A stretch of DNA of 6,711 bases from Nitriliruptorales bacterium (GTDB lineage Bacteria > Actinomycetota > Nitriliruptoria > Euzebyales > Egibacteraceae). The position numbers and the translations under genes were made by a program. The stretch covers positions 1 to 6,711 of the forward strand of contig SLNF01000061.1 in NCBI GenBank assembly GCA_007133145.1. Direction: 5' to 3'. Each line of letters opens with the position of its first letter. Position 1 is the stretch's first letter. Shown here piece by piece: positions 1 to 4,746 of the stretch. Under the pieces are notes generated by a model. That model did not search any database and was not told the origin of the DNA. It worked only from the letters and a program-made list of their open reading frames with translations.

Positions 1-203
1 ACGTCGGCACCGGCGTCCTCGAGGGCGATGACGAGCATCTGCCCGAGGATCACCTGCTCGGTGAACTCCTTGGAGGCCACGGTGATGTCGGCGCCCTCGA
101 GCCCCTCGAGCTCGGCGGCGATGCCATCGTCGTCCTCAGCGCAGCCCGCCAGCAGGAGCGCCGCGACGGCGAGGAGCAGCAGCGGTGTTCTCAGCGAGGT
201 CAT
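1..203 (-). CDS. Osmoprotectant ABC transporter substrate-binding lipoprotein (OpuBC/ProX type), N-terminal part
   Basis: This is the first 67 residues of a secreted lipoprotein; the gene runs off the left edge of the window. The start ATG (203-201) follows AGGAAGGG at a good distance. The protein opens with a short charged stretch (MTSLR), a hydrophobic run at residues 7-18 and a lipobox LLAGC, with Cys21 as the expected lipidation site. An acidic linker follows (AEDDDG), then a mature start reading ITVASKEFTEQVILGQML. That pattern (beta strand, then S-K-x-F-T-E-Q) is typical of the binding proteins of quaternary-amine importers of the OpuAC/OpuBC/ProX family. It would sit on the outer face of the membrane and deliver betaine, choline or carnitine-like ligands to the two permeases encoded upstream. 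The ligand-binding aromatic residues lie outside the window, so the exact ligand cannot be inferred. Confidence 0.85.
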   Translation of the reverse strand, partial: MTSLRTPLLLLAVAALLLAGCAEDDDGIAAELEGLEGADITVASKEFTEQVILGQMLVIALEDAGAD

Positions 204-311
204 GATGCCCTTCCTGTCGTCGATATCCGTCACATCGCGCGCAGGGGTCGGCGCGTTCGGTTGAGGCGTTGGAGGGTGAGCCTTCCCAGGGGGACGCCGG
301 AGGATCCCCGT
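204..311 (-). other. 108-nt spacer between the second permease and the binding-protein gene
   Basis: This is the widest gap inside the transporter cluster. Near its left end it holds the ribosome binding site AGGAAGGG for the lipoprotein gene. I found no strong hairpin and no convincing -35/-10 pair; a GGATAT lies too close to the start codon and has no matching -35. Read-through from the permease gene is the simplest reading. Binding proteins are often made in excess over permeases, so a weak internal promoter or mRNA processing site is possible, but nothing here proves it. Confidence 0.5.
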
Positions 312-1115
312 CTAGAGGCCCTTCGGGCGCAGCACGGTCTCGGCGATCCCGGCGAGCCAGTCGATGAGCAGCGCGACCGAGGCGGTGAGCACCGCGCCGG
401 TGATGAGCACGGGGTTGGAGAAGCCGACGACGCCGCTGTTGATGATGACCCCGAGCGTTCCCGCGCCCACGAGCGCGCCGAGGGTGATCGTGCCGACCGC
501 GAGGATGAGGGCGGTGCGCACACCCGCGAGGACGATCGGCACCGCCAGCGGCATCTCGATGCGCCAGAGCACCGCCTGCCGTGTCATCCCCATGCCGCGG
601 CCGGCCTCGATGATCGCCTCGTCGACCTGCTGGATGCCGACGAGGGTGTTGCGCAGCACCGGCAGGATGCAGTAGGCGGTCACGCCGATGACCGCGCCGC
701 GCTGACCGACGCCGATGGCGATCGCGAGGATCGTGAGCAGGCCGATCGAGGGGATGGCCTGGCCGGCGTTGGCGATCGCGATGAAGATCGGCGTGAGGCG
801 CTTGGCCCACGGCCGGGTGAGCATGATGCCGAGCGGCACGGCGATGGCGATGACCCACGCGGCGATCTGGACGCTCAAGGTCACGTGCTGGCGGGCGCGC
901 AGCACGAGCTCGGGCTGGTTGAGCCGCGCGGCTTCGCGCGAGGTGAGCTCGACCCCGCCGAGGTACTGGTAGAGCGCGGCCAGCGCGACGAGGACGATGA
1001 GGGGGATCGCGAAGGTGTTCCACGCCTTGGCGGGGTCGCTGACCAGCGCGCGCAGGCGCGAGGGGCCCGCGACCTCCTCGGTCGCCTTGGCGATGTCGAC
1101 ACCGGTCGCGGCCAT
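312..1115 (-). CDS. Osmoprotectant ABC transporter permease (OpuBB/ProW type)
   Basis: This 267-residue inner-membrane permease belongs to the binding-protein-dependent transport family (BPD_transp_1). Residues 1-33 are cytoplasmic, and hydrophobic segments lie near 35-52, 81-100, 108-132, 140-158, 188-212 and 236-256. The coupling (EAA-type) loop that docks on the ATPase is clear at about 170-200 (EAGRGMGMTRQAVLWRIEMP). The stretch QAIPSIGLLTIL (119-130) is typical of glycine betaine/choline permeases. Compared with its 215-residue partner encoded upstream, it carries an extra N-terminal helix and a loop at about 53-78. Its ATG shares one base with the TGA of the ATPase gene (TGATG), and GAGGGGG lies seven bases before it, which suggests translational coupling. 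The membrane channel is presumably a heterodimer of the two permeases. Family assignment is secure; substrate is inferred. Confidence 0.92.
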   Translation of the reverse strand: MAATGVDIAKATEEVAGPSRLRALVSDPAKAWNTFAIPLIVLVALAALYQYLGGVELTSREAARLNQPELVLRARQHVTLSVQIAAWVIAIAVPLGIMLTRPWAKRLTPIFIAIANAGQAIPSIGLLTILAIAIGVGQRGAVIGVTAYCILPVLRNTLVGIQQVDEAIIEAGRGMGMTRQAVLWRIEMPLAVPIVLAGVRTALILAVGTITLGALVGAGTLGVIINSGVVGFSNPVLITGAVLTASVALLIDWLAGIAETVLRPKGL

Positions 1116-2299
1116 CAGCCGTCCCCCTCGTCGAGGGCGCCAACCGGGGCGTGCCAGGCCGCGACGGCGACGCGCTCGCGGGTCTCCGCGCGCAGGGCGT
1201 TCACCGCGGTCATGACGGTGTCGATGTCGACGATGCCCTGGTAGGCGCCACCGTCATCGACGACGGTGGCCACCCCGACGCTCGAGGTGAGCATCTCGTC
1301 GAGGGCGTCGGAGAGGGTGGCGTTGAGCGGGACGCGCGCGCGCACCGGCAGGCCGACGTGCTGGTTCCAGTCGGGCCGGGTGAGGTCGCGGCGGCTGACC
1401 CAGCGCACCGGGCGGCCGTTGCTGTCGACGAGCAGGAGGAAGGCCTGCTCGACCTCGTCGAGCCGAGCGAGGGCGTCCTCGCGCCGCACGCTCGAGATCG
1501 CCGTCGGCCAGGTGCCGAGGTCGACGTCCCGCACACGGACGAGGTTGAGGCGCTTGAGCGAGGCCCCCGAGCCGGTGAAGTCGTCGACGAACTCGTTGGC
1601 GGGCTGGGAGAGGATCGCCTCGGGCGTGGCGAACTGCTGGATGCGGTGGTCGTTGCCGAAGATCGCGATGCGATCGCCCATCTTGATCGCCTCGTCGATG
1701 TCGTGGGTGACGAAGACGATCGTCTTCTGGATCTCCTCCTGCAACCGGAGGAACTCGTTCTGCAGCCGGTCGCGGGTGATCGGGTCGATCGCACCGAAGG
1801 GCTCGTCCATGAGCATGACCGGCGGGTCGGCGGCCATCGCCCGGGCCACCCCGACGCGCTGGCGCTGGCCGCCGCTGAGCTCCTTGGGGTAGCGGTCACG
1901 GTAGATGCGCGGCTCGAGGCTCACCATCTCGAGGAGCTCGTCGACCCGGGTGGCGATGCGCTCCTTGTCCCAGCCGAGGAGCTTGGGCACCGTCGCGACG
2001 TTGCTCGCGATCGTCTGGTGGGGGAAGAGGCCGACCTGCTGGATGACGTAGCCGATGCGCCGGCGCAGGTGGTCGGGGTTGACGTCGGTGACGTCCTCGC
2101 CCTCGAGGATGATGCGCCCCGAGGTCGGCTCGATGATCCGGTTGATCATCTTCAGCGTCGTCGTCTTCCCGCAGCCCGAAGGGCCGACGAGCACGACGAT
2201 CTCCCCGGGGAGGATCTCCATGTCGACGGAATCGACGGCGAGGTCCTCCTGGCCGGGGTAGCGCTTCGTGAGCGCCTCGAGCCGGATCATCGCGTCCAT
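1115..2299 (-). CDS. Osmoprotectant ABC transporter ATP-binding protein with C-terminal CBS region (OpuBA/ProV type)
   Basis: This 394-residue ATPase energises uptake of osmoprotectants such as glycine betaine or choline at the cytoplasmic face. Its motifs are complete: Walker A GPSGCGKT (39-46), Q-loop glutamines 87-88, signature LSGGQ (141-145), Walker B VMLMDEP (161-167, with Asp165 and Glu166), D-loop GAIDP (169-173) and the switch His199 in VTHD. The EAIKMGDRIAIF stretch after the H-loop is typical of the OpuA/ProV branch. Residues about 251-370 look like two CBS repeats; the second (about 315-370) is clearer, with ATVVDDGGAYQGIVDID. In OpuA relatives this tandem senses ionic strength or nucleotides and gates transport. 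The ATG at 2299 follows GGAGGG closely. A second in-frame ATG at 2290 (MIRLEALTKRYP) is possible but sits farther from that site. It is 12 nt behind one permease gene and overlaps the next by one base. Confidence 0.94.
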   Translation of the reverse strand: MDAMIRLEALTKRYPGQEDLAVDSVDMEILPGEIVVLVGPSGCGKTTTLKMINRIIEPTSGRIILEGEDVTDVNPDHLRRRIGYVIQQVGLFPHQTIASNVATVPKLLGWDKERIATRVDELLEMVSLEPRIYRDRYPKELSGGQRQRVGVARAMAADPPVMLMDEPFGAIDPITRDRLQNEFLRLQEEIQKTIVFVTHDIDEAIKMGDRIAIFGNDHRIQQFATPEAILSQPANEFVDDFTGSGASLKRLNLVRVRDVDLGTWPTAISSVRREDALARLDEVEQAFLLLVDSNGRPVRWVSRRDLTRPDWNQHVGLPVRARVPLNATLSDALDEMLTSSVGVATVVDDGGAYQGIVDIDTVMTAVNALRAETRERVAVAAWHAPVGALDEGDG

Positions 2300-2311
2300 G
2301 TGCCCTCCAGG

Positions 2312-2959
2312 TCAGTCCCGCAAGCCGCGCGGAGTCGTGAGGCGGTCGACGAGCACCCAGAAGGCCTCGAGGACCATCGCGACGATGACGATCGAGACCG
2401 TCGCGGCGATCGCGACGTCGAAGGCCCAGACCGAGCCGATGTTGCTGAGCGCCCGGAAGATCTCCTGGCCGAGGCCGTCGGCGCCGATGTAGGCCCCGAT
2501 CGCGAGGATCGACACGACGAGCATCGTCGCCACACGCAACCCGGCGATGATGACCGGCCAGGCCAGGGGCAGCTCGATGCGCAGGAGGACCTGGCGCGGC
2601 GAGAGCCCCATGCCGAGCGCGGACTCGGTGATCGCCGGGTCGACCTCCTGCAGCCCGGTGATCGTGTTGCGGACGATCGGCAGGAGCGCGTAGACGACGA
2701 GGGTGACGACGACGCCGGTGTTGCCGAGGCCGAACCACACGAGCACGAGCCCGAACAGCGCGAAGGAGGGGATCGTGAGCATCGTCGCGGCGATCGCGGT
2801 GGCGATCGACGCCGCGACGGGCCGGCGGTAGGTCAGCACGCCGATCGTCGCGCCGATGATCCCGGAGGCGGCCACGGCGATGAGCGCGAGCGTCGCATGC
2901 TCGATGCCCAGGCCGAGGAGTCGGCCGGGGTTGTCGATCATGTACTCGAGCCATCCCAC
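2312..2959 (-). CDS. Osmoprotectant ABC transporter permease (OpuBD/ProZ type), first gene of the cluster
   Basis: This 215-residue inner-membrane permease of the BPD_transp_1 family is the short form typical of OpuB/OpuC-like systems. Hydrophobic segments lie near residues 20-42, 48-62, 68-94, 133-155 and 183-205. The coupling loop is at about 112-142 (ESALGMGLSPRQVLLRIELP), and TIPSFALFGLVLVWFGLG (62-79) is a strong family signature. The start is taken as GTG at 2959, ten bases behind GGAGG. An in-frame ATG six codons later has no better ribosome binding site. Together with the larger permease encoded downstream it would form the membrane channel. It opens the co-oriented transporter cluster and lies 105 bases after the amidotransferase gene, so it could be read from that gene's promoter or from its own. 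Confidence 0.92.
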   Translation of the reverse strand: MGWLEYMIDNPGRLLGLGIEHATLALIAVAASGIIGATIGVLTYRRPVAASIATAIAATMLTIPSFALFGLVLVWFGLGNTGVVVTLVVYALLPIVRNTITGLQEVDPAITESALGMGLSPRQVLLRIELPLAWPVIIAGLRVATMLVVSILAIGAYIGADGLGQEIFRALSNIGSVWAFDVAIAATVSIVIVAMVLEAFWVLVDRLTTPRGLRD

Positions 2960-2992
2960 GGGCGCACGACCTCCGGGGCAGACGACCAGTAG

Positions 2993-3021
2993 CGGGCCTT
3001 TACCTCACCACGCCAGGCCCG
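2993..3021 (-). repeat. Inverted repeat between asnB and the transporter cluster (second of two)
   Basis: The arms CGGGCCT (2993-2999) and AGGCCCG (3015-3021) are perfect 7-bp complements around a 15-base loop. No T-run follows on either side, so it is not a classic intrinsic terminator. It could be an RNA hairpin in the leader of the transporter mRNA or an operator for it; its right end lies 34 bases upstream of the GTG start at 2959. In DNA of this GC content short inverted repeats also arise by chance. Confidence 0.4.
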
Positions 3022-3034
3022 TAGGTGCAAGCCC

Positions 3035-3065
3035 AGCGGCCTGTCACGGATCGGGACGGGCCGCT
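3035..3065 (-). terminator. Possible hairpin terminator at the end of asnB
   Basis: The arms AGCGGCC (3035-3041) and GGCCGCT (3059-3065) pair perfectly over 7 bp. After one C-A mismatch, three more pairs (GTC/GAC) follow, closing on a 9-base loop. In transcript direction the stem begins inside the TGA stop codon of asnB. There is no U-tract. Actinobacteria often end transcripts with such tail-less hairpins, so partial termination between asnB and the transporter genes is plausible, though the sequence alone cannot decide it. Confidence 0.4.
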
Positions 3066-4585
3066 CAGGCCACCGCGAAACGCCCGATCGTCTCCCCGAC
3101 CTCGACCCCATCGAGGTGCTCTCGGAACATCCGCCAATAGGCCGCCTCCTCCCGGGTGCGCAGCGGCGGGTCGGCGTGGCCGCGCACGGCGCGGAAGCCG
3201 GGCTCGTCGACGGCGGCCTCGGCGACCTCGCGCAGGACCGTGCTCGCGCCGGTGCCGTCGCCGAACTGCTCCTTGCGGCGCCACAGGAGCTCGTCGGGCA
3301 GCCAGCCGTCGAAGGCCCGCCGCAGCATCCACTTCTCCCGACGCGTGGGGGTGACCTGCTTCCAGCGCGCCGGCAGCGACAGCCCGAGGTGGACCATGCG
3401 CAGGTCGAGGAACGGCACGCGCGCCTCGAGGCCGTGGGCCATCGACGTGCGGTCGGCGCGCTGGAGGTTGAGGTTGTGCAGGCCCTCGACCCCGGCGACG
3501 AGCTCGGCGTGGAGGTCCCGCGGGTCTGCGAGCTCACGGTGGTGGTCGTAGCCGGCGAAGAGCTCGTCGGCGCCCTCCCCGGTGAGGACGACCTTGACGT
3601 GGCGCGCAGCGACGCGCGCGAGGAGGTAGTTCGGGACCGCCGAGTGCACGAGCATCGGGTCGAAGGACTCGATGCAGCGCACGACGTCGGGCAGGGCCTC
3701 GGCGAGCTCCTCGGCGGTGTAGACGTCCTCGTGGTGGGTCGTGCCGAGGAGGTCGGCCACCCGGCGGGCGGCGACGAGGTCGTCCGAACCGGCCATGCCG
3801 ACGGCGAAGGTGTGCAACTCCTGGCCCGGCTCGAGGGTGCGCGCGGCGATCGCGGCGACGAGGCTCGAGTCGAGCCCGCCGGAGAGGAAGACCCCCACCG
3901 GCACGTCGGCCATCATCCGCCGCTCGACGGCGTCGATGAGCGTGTCGCGGATCGCGTCGAGGACCTCCCGGGGCGGGGTGTCCTCGCCGAGGGGACGCAG
4001 CTCGGCCGCGGACGGCACCGGATCGGGCAGGAGGCGCACGAGCCCACCCTCGGGCGTCCAGGCGTGCCCGGCGGGGAACTCCTCGACGTGGGGTCTCCAG
4101 GCGGCGTCGAAGGCCTTGAGCTCGGAGGCGAAGAGCGTCGTGCCTCCACGGCGGGCCCAGTAGAGCGGCTTGATGCCGACGGGATCGCGCACCGCGACGA
4201 AGTCGCCGTCCTCCGAGGCGATCGCCATCGCGAACATCCCCTCGAGGCGGGCGAGGCCGGCGAGCCCCTCGGCGCGGTAGAGGGCGAGCGCGACCTCGTT
4301 GTCCGAGCGTGTCGACAGCGACGTGGCGGGCACCCGGCGCCGCAGCTCATCGTGGTTGTAGACCTCGCCGTTGCCGACGAGGTGGAGCGTGCCGTCGGTC
4401 GCGGTCAGGGGCTGGTCGCCGCCGTCGACGTCGACGATGGCGAGGCGACGGTGACCGAGCCAGCTCGAGCCCACCGCGACCGCTCCGGCACCGTCGGGGC
4501 CGCGGTGGGCGAGGGCATCGAGCATCGTCTCGAGATCGGGGTCGGTTGCGGGGGTACGGCCGTGGACAGCCACGATTCCGCACAT
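3065..4585 (-). CDS. asnB: Asparagine synthase (glutamine-hydrolysing) family amidotransferase
   Basis: This 506-residue cytoplasmic enzyme is of the AsnB type, which uses glutamine and ATP to amidate aspartate. The start is fixed at the ATG at 4585 because the family needs Cys2 exposed after Met removal as the N-terminal nucleophile (MCGIVAVHGR); a longer in-frame start at 4672 would bury it. Glutaminase domain, about 2-170: RRLAIVDVDGGDQP (46-59), NGEVYN (72-77) and Asp95, the usual glutamine-binding residues. Synthetase domain, about 205-490: PP-loop SGGLDS (235-240), GEGADELFAGY (336-346), HGLEARVPFLD (384-394) and RRKEQFGDG (436-444). It is somewhat shorter than E. coli AsnB (about 550) through a shorter C-terminus. 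AGGTGG lies 13 bases before the ATG, which is rather far. It diverges from the NAD synthetase gene and is followed in the same direction by the osmolyte importer. Aspartate as substrate is likely, but related family members amidate other acids. Confidence 0.9.
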   Translation of the reverse strand: MCGIVAVHGRTPATDPDLETMLDALAHRGPDGAGAVAVGSSWLGHRRLAIVDVDGGDQPLTATDGTLHLVGNGEVYNHDELRRRVPATSLSTRSDNEVALALYRAEGLAGLARLEGMFAMAIASEDGDFVAVRDPVGIKPLYWARRGGTTLFASELKAFDAAWRPHVEEFPAGHAWTPEGGLVRLLPDPVPSAAELRPLGEDTPPREVLDAIRDTLIDAVERRMMADVPVGVFLSGGLDSSLVAAIAARTLEPGQELHTFAVGMAGSDDLVAARRVADLLGTTHHEDVYTAEELAEALPDVVRCIESFDPMLVHSAVPNYLLARVAARHVKVVLTGEGADELFAGYDHHRELADPRDLHAELVAGVEGLHNLNLQRADRTSMAHGLEARVPFLDLRMVHLGLSLPARWKQVTPTRREKWMLRRAFDGWLPDELLWRRKEQFGDGTGASTVLREVAEAAVDEPGFRAVRGHADPPLRTREEAAYWRMFREHLDGVEVGETIGRFAVA

Positions 4586-4638
4586 GGCGAGAGGGACACC
4601 ACCTGTCATGAGTGTTCGCGGGCAGACCGTGAGACCCC

Positions 4639-4664
4639 GTACCCCCCCACGCACGACCTCAACC
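4639..4664 (-). promoter_or_regulatory. Candidate stress-sigma (SigB-like) promoter for asnB
   Basis: On the minus strand GGTT (4664-4661) is followed after 16 bases by GGGTAC (4644-4639). This matches the pattern reported for Streptomyces SigB promoters (GNNT, 14-16 bases, GGGTAC or GGGTAT). Transcription would begin about 45 bases before the asnB ATG, leaving room for the AGGTGG site. Part of the -10 match falls in a run of seven G, which lowers its weight. I saw no better housekeeping-type -35/-10 pair in this orientation. Confidence 0.35.
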
Positions 4665-4680
4665 GCCGCCACCGGCGACG

Positions 4681-4709
4681 TTGCCCGCCGAGGTGCGGCG
4701 CGCGAGGAT
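4681..4709 (+). promoter_or_regulatory. Candidate housekeeping-type promoter for the NAD synthetase gene
   Basis: TTGCCC (4681-4686) lies 17 bases before GAGGAT (4704-4709). The -35 box matches TTGACA at four of six positions. The -10 box matches TATAAT at only three, though it resembles the TAGGAT boxes common in actinobacteria. Transcription would start near 4716, giving a leader of about 30 bases. The -10 box overlaps the left arm of the inverted repeat at 4691-4730. Weak evidence on its own. Confidence 0.3.
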
Positions 4710-4730
4710 GCTGCCGACGCGCGCCCACCT
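4691..4730 (+). repeat. Long inverted repeat before the NAD synthetase gene (operator or leader hairpin)
   Basis: The left arm 4691-4704 (AGGTGCGGCGCGCG) pairs with the right arm 4718-4730 (CGCGCGCCCACCT). This gives 13 base pairs with one bulged C at 4696 and a 13-base loop. Eight of the pairs are uninterrupted G-C. It ends five bases before the ribosome binding site GAGGAG (4736-4741). If the promoter at 4681-4709 is real, the repeat would act as DNA, as an operator over the -10 box and start site. If transcription starts farther upstream, it would be an RNA stem next to the ribosome binding site. I do not recognise it as a known NAD-responsive riboswitch or a known NrtR/NiaR box. Confidence 0.5.
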
Positions 4731-4746
4731 GCCGTGAGGAGCCACC

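Noticed and set aside
136..1143. Minus-strand frame of 335 codons overlapping the permease gene
   Set aside because: It is an Arg/His/Ala-rich out-of-frame shadow; the true frame gives a membrane permease with a clear coupling loop.
2290..2299. The ATPase starting at the second ATG (2290)
   Set aside because: The first ATG is closer to the only GGAGG; the second would leave about 13 bases of spacing. It remains possible but is less likely.
1151..2992. Plus-strand open frame of 613 codons antisense to the ATPase and permease genes
   Set aside because: Its translation is repetitive Asp/Arg/Glu/Val-rich text typical of antisense shadows in GC-rich genes, and the opposite strand holds complete ABC transporter motifs.
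2984..3030. TTGCAC with a TGAGGT 17 bases later on the minus strand as a promoter for the transporter genes
   Set aside because: The -10 match is only two of six bases and the element lies within the inverted repeat; too weak to list.
4586..4672. N-terminal extension of asnB to an in-frame start at 4672
   Set aside because: It would place 29 residues before the Met-Cys that must be processed to free the nucleophilic Cys2, and it would run through the likely promoter.
4586..4746. A known NAD riboswitch or NrtR/NiaR box upstream of the NAD synthetase gene
   Set aside because: Apart from the inverted repeat I could not find the conserved bases of any such element known to me.
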